Both the position numbers and the translations under genes were made by a program. Under the pieces are notes generated by a model. It ran no database searches. It was not told where the DNA came from and saw only the letters and a list, made by a program, of their open reading frames with translations. Below, piece by piece: positions 25,372-33,965 of a stretch of DNA of 64,000 bases. The first letter of the stretch is position 1. Each line of letters opens with the position of its first letter. This DNA is from Lotus japonicus (lineage: Eukaryota; Streptophyta; Magnoliopsida; Fabales; Fabaceae), in assembly GCF_012489685.1 (NCBI RefSeq), contig NC_080044.1:82942732-83006731 (forward strand), written 5' to 3'.

Positions 25372-27822
25372 ATGGCTTCACTCTCTCTTTCGCGCCACCC
25401 TCACCTCTTCTCCTCCGCCCTCCCAACCCGACCCAAACCCAGATTCGCGGCGGGCCCCACTAAGATCCGAATGTCCCTTCAAGAAAACGCCCCCTCCATC
25501 GCCATCGTCGGTGTCACCGGCGCCGTCGGCCAAGAGTTTCTCTCCGTCCTCTCCGACCGCGACTTCCCCTACCGCTCCATCAAGATGCTCGCCTCCAAGC
25601 GCTCCGCCGGCCGCCGCCTCACATTCGAGGACAAGGACTACGTCGTCGAGGAGCTCACGCCGGAGAGCTTCGACGGCGTCGACATTGCCCTCTTCAGCGC
25701 CGGTGGTTCCATCAGCAGGGAGTTTGGACCCATCGCTGTGGAACGAGGAACCGTCGTGGTCGACAATAGCTCCGCGTTTCGAATGGATGAGACGGTGCCG
25801 CTGGTGATTCCTGAGGTGAACCCTGAAGCCATGGAAGGTATCAAGCTTGGAACAGGGAAAGGTGCCCTCATTGCCAACCCTAATTGCTCCACCATTATCT
25901 GCTTAATGGCTGCTACCCCTCTTCATCGAAGAGCTAAGGTTCAACTCTTTCAATTCCTTTTCTGATTTTCATGTCAATTCATATGTCATTTTTTATCAGT
26001 GGCTGGATTTCCCAATTGCTTAGAAATGGTTTTTTCTTGTTTATTCAATCCAGATAGTCTTCGATTTGGGTTGAGTTCTGTTCTGGTGTCATTTTAGTGT
26101 CAATTCTTGTATTTGTACTTATATGTGATTTTTGAATCAATGGCTGAATTGCCAAATTGATATGTGATGGTGAATGAATGTCAATTTGCTTCGAAATGGT
26201 ATTTATCTTGTTTACTCAATTCATTTCTTATGGATAATGTTCAATTGGGGTTGGGTTCTAGTGTCATTTTGGGGTGAATTTATGTATTTTTGTGGTGTTT
26301 TTACTCTTTAAACTTGTTCCATTTCCCTACCATTGCTAAATGTTGCAGGTGTTGCGTATGGTTGTTAGTACCTATCAGGCTGCTAGTGGTGCTGGTGCTG
26401 CTGCAATGGAAGAGCTTGAGCTGCAAACTCGTGAGGTTTGGTTGATCTGCATAGCTTGTTAGCTTCGTGCAAATTCTACTATTGTAATTGATATTTTTGT
26501 CACCTTTTTTCACTTCAAGGTATTAGAAGGAAAATCGCCGACATGTAAAATATTTAGGGAGCAGGTATGTGCAATTTTGTATGCATCTCTTGTGATCAGA
26601 AACTCAAGAACTACTTCCTGATGAAGTTGTTATTTTGCAGTATGCTTTTAATATATTCTCTCACAATGCATCTGTTCTTTCAAACGGATATAATGAAGAA
26701 GAAATGAAAATGGTCAAGGAAACAAGAAAAATCTGGGTAAGTTGAAATTGAGTTTTTAAATCATGTTTCTTAGCTTCTTTTTTTCACTATGGAATTCCTA
26801 TACCTTGCTTATCTCACTTTTAAACTTTTGCAGAATGACAAGGACGTTAAAGTTACTGCTACATGTATACGAGTTCCTGTCATGCGAGCTCATGCTGAGA
26901 GTGTGAATCTTCAATTTGAGAGACCCCTAGATGAGGTAGTTCATGTTTTTATGTGTCAGCCAAATCAGTCACAAAGTTGAATTTAACTTTTTATCCCAAA
27001 TCCAGCACTCAGCTCAATATATTCCATGCTTTTTCATGTTTATTTTGGACTGAACAATATTCCATGCTTTTTCATATTTATTTTGGACTGAACAATTTCC
27101 CCCTCCAAAAACACAAGGCAGTAAAATGTGCATGATATGTGTTTGTTGGTTTGCCGTACTAGGATCAAATTGGTAGTTTGTACATCATTACATGAGCATA
27201 AAATTTCCTACATGTTCCTTTGTTTGAAAGCTCTGATATCTTCACTTTGCTAAGACTGATTGAGTCAATAATATTGAAGTTTGTTAATGAGATTAGTGAG
27301 AACTAACCCACCAGTGAGTTATACCTAATTCTATTAGTAATTTGGAATGTTCCCTTTCAATTTAAAGTGTGGTCCTGTCATTTTTTGTTTGTGCACCGTC
27401 ATGGTTATAAAATGCATTTGGACTTTGGAGTGAGAAAACTTGTCCTGAAGATCCTGAAGATCCCACTTCGTAATTGATTTGGTATTGATTTCTTCAGGAC
27501 ACTGCAAGAGAGATTCTGAAGAATGCTCCAGGTGTAGTGGTAATTGATGACCGTGAAGCCAACCATTTTCCAACTCCATTGGAAGTGTCTAATAAGGATG
27601 ATGTTGCTGTTGGTAGGATTCGCCGTGACCTGTCACAAGATGGGAATCAAGGGTAATTTCCTCCTTGGCAATATGTTATTTTGTTTTCAATTAGCATTGC
27701 AATTTACCACAAGCATTTTACATCTGATGGATTTACACAGGTTGGACATATTTGTATGCGGGGATCAAATTCGTAAGGGAGCTGCACTTAACGCAATTCA
27801 GATTGCAGAGATGTTGCTATGA
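25372..27822 (+). CDS. ASD: Aspartate-semialdehyde dehydrogenase, plastid
   Basis: Seven exons, 25372-25938, 26349-26435, 26520-26564, 26641-26736, 26834-26935, 27498-27652 and 27741-27822, join in phase to give 377 aa, close to the Arabidopsis enzyme. The first ~35 residues are Ser/Pro/Arg-rich and read as a chloroplast transit peptide. The mature part starts with an NADP-binding motif, IAIVGVTGAVGQEF (44-57). The catalytic cysteine is C172 in NPNCSTI. The C-terminal half has SAGAGAAAMEE-type residues for the dimer arm, and the end reads DIFVCGDQIRKGAALNAIQIAEMLL in two parts. It reduces aspartyl phosphate to aspartate semialdehyde, the branch point to Lys, Met, Thr and Ile. Introns 1 and 5 contain local tandem duplications (25975-26290 and 27017-27097). 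Confidence 0.96.
25975..26290 (+). repeat. Diverged tandem duplication inside ASD intron 1
   Basis: Two successive stretches share the order ATCA-TGGCTG-ATT-CC-AATT, then TTGCTT-GAAATGGT, CTTGTTTA-TCAAT, GGGTTGGGTTCT or GGGTTGAGTTCT, and GTGTCATTTT. They are about 150 bp apart and clearly diverged. The duplication is intronic and has no effect on the reading frame. Confidence 0.6.
27017..27097 (+). repeat. 41-bp tandem duplication in ASD intron 5
   Basis: ATATTCCATGCTTTTTCAT followed by TTTATTTTGGACTGAACAA appears twice in a row with one difference. It lies in the intron between exons 5 and 6. Confidence 0.85.
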
Positions 27823-28840
27823 GTTCTTATTCTAGGCTCTGGTATTTATAGATTATGCTTCTTTGAGTCAGTTTTGTATCTGCTAGTTGCGAGCCCTTTT
27901 TCATTTTTGTTCATCTAGTCTAAGGATCCCTTCAAGCTTGTGGTAGTTATCTTGAAACAGATTATTTTCTTGCACACTTAAGCATTGGTTTTGGCAAGGG
28001 AGACATTTCCCACATTTCTTTGATATTTAGTGAATGGAGGAGATTTTGGGATAGATTAAACTAAGTACTTTTAAGTCAGTGTGAGTGTTTATACAAACAC
28101 ACTGAGTATATATTTGGCTATGCATTTGGTACTCACTGAAGTGCATCCAACCTTCTCAAATGTGGTTTCTCACTTCTCCAACATGTTTGGATGAAAATTT
28201 TGAAATCTCTTCAAGCTGTCAGAATCGAGTTGAGGCTGATGCTGGAAGACCTAGTTTTTGCGTTGAGGTGGAATCGATTTGTGGCTAAAACATTAGACCA
28301 AGATGAAGGAAAACACTTTTGAGTTGTAGTTACTCTAGGCACTTTCATAAAGAAACAGCCACACCTACCTATCAAGATTTTCTCAGTCAGTTATCTATTA
28401 TCTCCGTTTAGCTAATTGTCAAATGTCAATGCATAAATTTGGTTTTTAAGAAGATATTTCTGATTGAAATGGAAAGGGACAAAAAGATTCAGTGCATTTC
28501 GCGTTGGTCAATTGAACTGTGACATGGAAACACCGCAAATGCGATAAAATTCAACCCTAAGTTTTAATCTTTTGCATTAGTGCATTCTTCATAGTAGTAA
28601 ATTAAGTACAATTTACCTGTGGTTTAAGTCAAATCAATCTGATCCTTTACTAATCAACAATCTTTCAATATAATTAATAATTTACCCTAAATTTCATTTC
28701 GTCCACAATTGCACTTATTTCGCTATGTGTGTTTGAAATGTTCCATAGGTAGGGGAAGATGGAATTAAAGGAAAGCTGAGAGCATAAGATCAGGTGAAGA
28801 GGGCATGGGCATTTAGCTCATATTTTCTTTAATATTTTAA

Positions 28841-29388
28841 GGCTTAAATACTCTAGGGGTCCCTGAAATTGTACCCCGTATCAAAATAAGTCCCTGAAAA
28901 TTTTTTTCCCGATTCCGGATCCCTGGAATTGTTTTTTTAATCAGAATAAGTCCCTACGCCGGAGAAGACGGTGGTTGACGACGGCGGTCATGGCGGCGCT
29001 ACGACCAGGGTGTTGGGCCGGCTTCGTCTCGTCCTCAGGAACTCAGTGGTGGTGGTCTCGTGGGCTGGGTCGTCACAGTTGAAGAGAAAAGGTCAGTCGC
29101 AAGTTGATTTCTTCTCGCCGGAATTTATGGAGCTTCTCGGTTTCTTTGTTTTAGCTTTGTTTCTTGCGATTTCTTCGCCCAGATCAGATATATGAAGGTC
29201 TAGGAGTGTTTTAAACATGTTATTTCATGGTTTGTGGAAACAATGAGGAGGCAACCACTGTCTTCTCCGGCGTAGGGACTTATTTTGATCAAACAAATTT
29301 TTCTAGGGACCCGGAATCGGAAAAAAAAATTTCAGGGACTTATTTTGATACGGGGTACAATTTCAGAGACCCCTAGAGTATTTAAGCC
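28841..29388. mobile_element. MULE-type non-autonomous element, 548 bp, possible Pack-MULE
   Basis: The ends form a 137-bp inverted repeat, 28841-28977 against 29252-29388, beginning GGCTTAAATACTCTAGGGGT and differing at only a handful of sites. The direct repeat ATATTTTAA (28832-28840 and 29389-29397) is a perfect 9-bp target duplication, the Mutator size. The 274-bp interior is GC-richer than its surroundings and contains an open frame (28971-29195, 74 codons) with no known domain. It could be a captured gene fragment. No transposase is encoded. Confidence 0.88.
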
Positions 29389-29611
29389 ATATTTTAATAT
29401 CAAAAGTTACATCAATTTTCAATGACTTAATTAATTGCCATTTCATTAAATGACATCTTAAATGACTAGATGTCATTTAAGTAACAAAAAACAAAAAATA
29501 TTTCCTTTAATATTTTAATATCTTACGTTACATATTTCATTAATATAAATTGACATTTCACTAAACAATTAGATGTCATTAAATCAAATGTTTAAATTAT
29601 AAAAACAAATC

Positions 29612-30130
29612 TGTAAATTATAAATCGACATGTCACTTGGCTTGTGGGGTGGGACACCGGGGATTGAATAATGACTTAATCAAATGTGTAAATTATAAAT
29701 TGACATGTCACTTGGCTTGTGGGGTGGGACACCAGGATTGAATAACTTAATTCAAATGTGAATATTATATAATCAAATGTGTAAATTATACTTCATCTGT
29801 CTCCCATTATAAGTCACTTTTTTTTTTACTTTTTCTTGGCTCAAAAAATAAATAATTTTACATTTTCTATAAAGTAGTTCCATGTTTACCTTCATATTTA
29901 ATTGTCCACATTTAAAGAATTTTCATGTTTCCAAAAATTTGCATGATGTGAAATGCTAATGTGGAGAGAGAACTTCATATAAAGGTGATTTTTAAAAGTT
30001 TTTTTTAAAAACTACAAATTTATTGCCCATAACTAATTTTAACTACTATCCTTAATCTTTAAAAATTTGGTAAAAGCGATAGGGGACACCAAGGATTGGA
30101 TAATGACTTAAATCAAATGTGTAAATTATA
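29612..30130 (+). repeat. Tandem ~75-bp repeats with a displaced third copy
   Basis: A unit with TGTAAATTATAAAT, GACATGTCACTTGGCTTG and GGGTGGGACACC is present twice in tandem (about 29612-29686 and 29687-29750). A third, shorter version (GGGGACACCAAGGATTGGAT, then AAATGTGTAAATTATAAA) lies near 30081-30130. The stretch between contains a Stowaway-like end, which suggests a later insertion split the array. Origin unknown. Confidence 0.6.
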
Positions 30131-30657
30131 AAATAAAATGAAGTTGCATTCCATTTAAAGAAATTCACAACACTCCGTGATCAATTTCACAAAACAAAAC
30201 CTTTACTTTTATTTAACTTCTACACAAACACAAAGACCCGTGCTTCCTATTTCTGAGCATTGATGGTGTATAATACTTTTGCTTCCAATTTCTCTTGCCT
30301 TTGTTAACATTTATAATGCATTGTGCAAAGAGAAAGAAAAAGAACTAATGAAACACAAATGATATGAATCCCACAGAAGATCATTGCACTACAACCTTCT
30401 TCCACTGCAGTTGATCACTAACAATTTTTCATTAGAGCTGCTTGTGTCATACAGGTGCAGACATCAATACAAAAATACAAAATAAGATGTATATCAGAGG
30501 ATTCTGCTACTAAATCAATACTAGAGTCCATTAATGAAAGTGCCCTCCACATCCAACTTAGATGCAGCCAATGAAAATAGATATCCAAATACAAATGGAA
30601 CTCGTCATTGAAGAATAGACCCACATCACAATCTATCTATATGTCCATATCAAGTCA

Positions 30658-31878
30658 TCACTTGGGGTTCCTGAGAACAATTATCACAGAATCCCCTCTA
30701 AGGAACATTTTACTTATAAACCTGTCCTTGTTGACAGGTTGGGCCTTTTTCTTTCCTTTACCAGTCTTTGGCACCTGGTTACACACACACAACACATTTA
30801 GCTGATGTAGTAAAACCTGTTCGTACGCAAATCAAAGAGCACAAATTGAAGCTTATCTCTAGTGCTAGATTAACTCCAATAAGTACCTTTTTAGTCCAAA
30901 TCCAAATGAGTTCTTAGAGCTCGTTTGTTTGGATACAGGCAAAAGAGCACTTATTGGATCTTATCAAGTGTTTTTTCTAGCAGATAAACTAAGAGCTCTT
31001 TGTTCCATATAAAATCAGGCTTAAGTAAGGGTAAAGAAAATCAAAATAAACAAAGAATACCTCAGTCCACATTTCCCTAACATTTTCAAGAACCATGTTG
31101 CAGTGCCTATCAAAAGCCCTGACACGACCCAGAAGCTTCTTGTTATTTCTACAATTTATCAGTACCTACACAGGTTGACGTGTTAGGGTAAAACCTCACA
31201 TAAAATGCCTTCTACTGCCTCAGAATCCATAGTACTATCTAGTCTAATGTAAAACAAACATACCTGAGTATTATTTTTAACACTCATCATCAGAACAGAA
31301 AGTGGTCCAGTGTTGAATTCCTCTTCTTCATTCTTAGTCGTCTGTACAAGAAAGGAAATGTCCAGGCCATATGGTCACATATCACCAAATTAATTAATGG
31401 AAACATGTCAACTAAATTACATGCTTGGAAATCCTACTGATGAATTTTTTGTTCATAACTTGAAACCCAATCTAGGAAAAACGATTTAGCCATCACCACA
31501 AATAAAAATCAATTTCCTCCCTGGAAAAGCGATGGTATAACTGATATCGGGAAATACAAAAGATAAGATGCTACTCAAGATCAGGTCAAATTGTACAAAA
31601 CCATGATTTCATGTACATAAATACAGATGTTCAGCACACGAGGCTGTGTAGATAGAAGATGGAAAACATGCACAACAAGTACAGTGTCAAGATCATGATG
31701 TCAAACTTAACATGATAAATATCCTTGAAGAATAAAAGAACTTACATCTTCCTCCATTGGCCGGCTTGAGAGCAAAAGTAGGGGTTCAAAAAAACAAAAA
31801 TGTCAAATATGAGATAATAACTAAAAGGATAATAATACAGAATTCACGAAGTGGACAGGAAAAGAAGAAATACCTCAT
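30658..31878 (-). CDS. SmD2: Small nuclear ribonucleoprotein SmD2
   Basis: Five coding exons, 31878-31874 (ATGAG), 31764-31746, 31341-31264, 31165-31061 and 30774-30658, join in phase to give 107 aa. The protein reads MSRPMEED, then [55 protein letters not shown] and [19 protein letters not shown], and ends [18 protein letters not shown]. Both Sm motifs are present, and it matches plant SmD2 almost residue for residue as I recall it. It is a core ring subunit of U1, U2, U4 and U5 snRNPs and works in the nucleus. Coding exon 2 is a 19-nt microexon. The 5' UTR is split by a 1.86 kb intron (33746-31890) that holds six C/D snoRNA-like units, so this is also a snoRNA host gene. The stop is TGA at 30660-30658. 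Confidence 0.96.
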
Positions 31879-32090
31879 TTTAGCAGGAACTGAACGGCAG
31901 TAGCAAAATGCTGCAAATAAAATGGAAACTACCATAAGAAAATCGGAAATAATAAATTGAAGCAAGAAAGGAAGAAACTAAGGCATTAAAAGACTAAAAT
32001 TTTAAATAAACTCCAATGAATAAAAATATCATAATACAGAAATTATAGAAGGAAGATGCGGCACAAAGGGAAAGATAAAAAAGATTAGCA

Positions 32091-32176
32091 AGCCTCTTCA
32101 GTTCAGGTCTCCATATAATTTCCGCATGGATAACTCGGAAGAACGAAAGTTATTTTTCTGATCATCCTCAGAGGCT
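32091..32176 (-). ncRNA. Box C/D snoRNA, copy 1
   Basis: Read on the minus strand, the 86-nt unit has the terminal stem AGCCUCU/AGAGGCU, C box AUGAUCA (one change from RUGAUGA) and D box CUGA directly before the 3' stem. Upstream of the D box, UGGAGACCUGA is antisense to the conserved 25S rRNA word UCAGGUCUCCA. In the 5' half, AACUUUCGUUCUU (plus-strand complement at 32139-32151) is antisense to 18S rRNA AAGAACGAAAGUU and is followed by CCGA, a plausible D' box. By the D+5 rule these would direct 2'-O-methylation of a G in 25S and an A in 18S. Those sites correspond, from memory, to targets of the U24 and U59/snR54 families. Confidence 0.82.
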
Positions 32177-32340
32177 ATTTAGGTTGGTTTCAGAGCAGGA
32201 CAGGCTTCAGACAATTAAACTCATACAAGCAGAAGAGTTGATCCATTAATAAGGCAGTAAGCAAACAGGTATATTGCAATCAAGCTTAGCTAAAGCAACT
32301 GAATATAGTGAACATAAAACTGAAGGAAAACATGTAAGAA

Positions 32341-32427
32341 AGCCTCTTCAGTTCAGGTCTCCATGTATTTTCCGCATGTACAACTCGGAAGAACGAAAGT
32401 TAATTTTTTTTAACATCCCCAGAGGCT
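32341..32427 (-). ncRNA. Box C/D snoRNA-like unit, copy 2 (weak C box)
   Basis: This has the same plan as copy 1: terminal stem AGCCUCU/AGAGGCU, D box CUGA, the 25S guide UGGAGACCUGA and the 13-nt 18S guide all intact. The C box region reads AUGUUAA, two changes from RUGAUGA, and the following A/U run is longer. It may be a weaker gene or one starting to decay. Confidence 0.65.
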
Positions 32428-32610
32428 ATATTTGAATGGTTCAAGGCAGGACAGAGTTCAGAATACATAATATACACAAGTACAGGAGCTAATTGATAAT
32501 AAAACAGTAATACAAACCTGAATTAAAAGAGCTTAAACTGTTTTCATTAGTTTAAATAGACGACTAATCATCCTCATAGGGAGGAGCAAGGAGGAAAAGA
32601 TGTATTAGAA

Positions 32611-32696
32611 AGCCTTTTCAGTTCAGGTCTCCATGTAATTTCCGCATGGGTAACTCGGAAGAACGAAAGTTATTTTTTTTATCATCCTCAAAGGCT
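32611..32696 (-). ncRNA. Box C/D snoRNA, copy 3
   Basis: The terminal stem is AGCCUUU/AAAGGCU, so a C-G pair of copy 1 is replaced by a U-A pair on both sides, a compensatory change. The C box is AUGAUAA and the D box is CUGA. Both rRNA guides are intact. This covariation supports selection on the RNA fold. Confidence 0.8.
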
Positions 32697-32817
32697 ATTT
32701 AGTTCGTTTCAGGGCAAGACAGACTTCAGACAATAAAACTCATACAAGCAGAAGAAGGGACATAATATTGTGAAACAAGATAGTAAACAAAAAAATGAAG
32801 GAAGACATGTGTAAGAA

Positions 32818-32902
32818 AGTCTCTTCAGTTCAGGTCTCCATGTATTTTCCGCATGGATAACTCGGAAGAACGAAAGTTATTTTTTGATCATCCTCAGAGA
32901 CT
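32818..32902 (-). ncRNA. Box C/D snoRNA, copy 4
   Basis: The terminal stem is AGUCUCU/AGAGACU, another compensatory change relative to copy 1. The C box is AUGAUCA and the D box is CUGA. The 25S guide and the 18S guide are both intact. It lies about 120 bp from copy 3. Confidence 0.82.
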
Positions 32903-33106
32903 CTTTTAACTGGTATTGAGATAGAACCACATATGTAGACTAATGAACATGATTCATAAAACTAAGAAAAACTCAGATCATTCAGATAAAAAAACAGGAT
33001 GGTTTGTGTCAAAACTTAGCAGAAAACCCCAAAACTAGCATATAAATTTTATCAAAACAAAACACTACTTATCTCAAAGGGGACAGTGAGGGAGGAGGTG
33101 TAATAA

Positions 33107-33192
33107 AGCCTCTTCAGTTCAGGTCTCCATGAATTTTCCGCATGGACAACTCGGAAGAACGAAAGTAATATTTCTGATCATCCTCAGAGACT
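33107..33192 (-). ncRNA. Box C/D snoRNA, copy 5
   Basis: The terminal stem on the minus strand is AGUCUCU/AGAGGCU, which keeps seven pairs through one U-G wobble. Read on the plus strand the same position would be a C-A mismatch, which favours minus-strand transcription. The C box is AUGAUCA and the D box is CUGA. The 18S match is 12 nt here because the sequence changes at one end. The 25S guide is intact. Confidence 0.8.
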
Positions 33193-33466
33193 TTTTTACT
33201 GGTATTGAGATGAAAGCAAGAATATAAATACTAGTGAACATGACATTAACGAAAGTAAAAATTCAAACTCAAAGGCCATCAAAATCAACAAGGGTTCAGA
33301 TCAAGACTAGGATTGGTGTAAAAATCTTAACAGAAAACCCCAAAACATTAGCATAAGAACCCCATGTGACTCCTAAACTCTCAGATCCAAGGAATAAGCA
33401 CTCAGGAACATAAAATCATTTTTAATCATACTAGAATGAAAAACAAACATGAATTATTATAGACTG

Positions 33467-33542
33467 TGTCTCTTCAGTTCAGGTCTCCAAAACAGTTTTC
33501 ATCATGAATTGTCTAAGCTAGATCGGATCAACATCAGAGACA
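33467..33542 (-). ncRNA. Box C/D snoRNA-like unit, copy 6 (divergent 5' half)
   Basis: This 76-nt unit has a perfect stem UGUCUCU/AGAGACA, C box AUGUUGA (one change), a good internal C' box AUGAUGA and D box CUGA. It shares UUGGAGACCUGAA before the D box with copies 1-5, here giving 12 nt of complementarity to 25S. The 18S guide is missing, and the 5' half is replaced by unrelated sequence whose target I cannot assign. It is the copy nearest the leader exon. Confidence 0.68.
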
Positions 33543-33747
33543 ATTTAAGCACACTAAGACAATCTGAGGCGCATTACTTGTATTGCAACACCCTACCTTT
33601 GTAGAAAACTCTAGATGGTAAAGCAGACCCAATTAACTTTAGATGAGATTGTTTTGTACATTCAACACATTTCAGTACTGTTATTTGCAGAGAGCGCGAT
33701 GATTTTCATTGTTCAAAAGGAAAATGGAAGAAGAAAGCGTGCTTACC

Positions 33748-33930
33748 AGAGGAATTTCGTACGGCGGAAGCTCAACCAGTAGAGTTAGATTTAGGGTTTC
33801 GAATATTCAGCTCAGGGTACAAGATGATGATGATAGTTCGGGTTTAGGGTTTTTAAAGCCATATCTCCAAGTCTTTTGTTTACAATTTGGGCCTTTTGGG
33901 CCCCTCTTTTTATTTGTCCATCCAACCGAA
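33748..33930 (-). promoter_or_regulatory. SmD2/snoRNA promoter with telo boxes and site II motifs
   Basis: Upstream of the leader exon donor, the minus strand carries AAACCCTAA (33791-33799) and a second telo-box-like copy around 33843-33852. The plus strand shows TGGGCC at 33888-33893 and 33897-33902, a paired site II element. This combination is known from plant ribosomal protein, translation and snoRNA genes. The block is homologous to the one before eEF1B gamma (43085-43275). The exact transcription start is not visible. Confidence 0.72.
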
Positions 33931-33965
33931 ACAAAAAAAGATTTAAAAATTACTTAATAACTATT

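Larger units (their letters stand above)
27823..30657. other. Intergenic region between the ASD and SmD2 genes (convergent)
   Basis: The left few hundred bases are ASD 3' UTR and the right edge is SmD2 3' UTR. Between them lie the MULE-type element (28841-29388) and a set of short repeats with an AAATGTGTAAATTATAAAT core (29612-30130). Near 29788 a CCCATTATAAGTCAC word resembles one Stowaway end without a clear partner. No independent gene is supported. Confidence 0.6.
31890..33746 (-). other. SmD2 5'-UTR intron hosting snoRNAs
   Basis: On the minus strand a donor GTAAGCACGC follows a leader exon at 33747, and an acceptor (GTTCAG) ends at 31890, twelve bases before the SmD2 ATG. The intron is long for this gene and contains six related snoRNA-like units with spacers of about 120-275 bp. 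The spacers are AT-rich and carry no open frame. Splicing and exonucleolytic trimming would release the units, the usual route for intronic box C/D RNAs. The intron ends are inferred from sequence and from homology of the donor region to the eEF1B gamma leader. Confidence 0.75.

Noticed and set aside
25181..25807. 208-codon plus-strand frame rich in Ser, Pro and Arg.
   Set aside because: It is the shifted-frame shadow of the GC-rich first exon of ASD.
32091..33542. Regularly recurring ~86-bp units could suggest a CRISPR array or satellite.
   Set aside because: The spacers differ widely in length (about 120-275 bp), the units carry C/D boxes and rRNA guides, and the locus is plant nuclear DNA inside an intron.
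32091..33542. Plus-strand transcription of the repeated units.
   Set aside because: C and D boxes and antisense guides exist only on the minus strand, and the copy 5 stem pairs by U-G wobble only on that strand, which is also the host gene strand.
33709..33957. Plus-strand open frame of 82 codons.
   Set aside because: It covers the SmD2 leader and promoter on the opposite strand and has no domain. Its counterpart at eEF1B gamma (43013-43255) is likewise explained by the shared promoter block.
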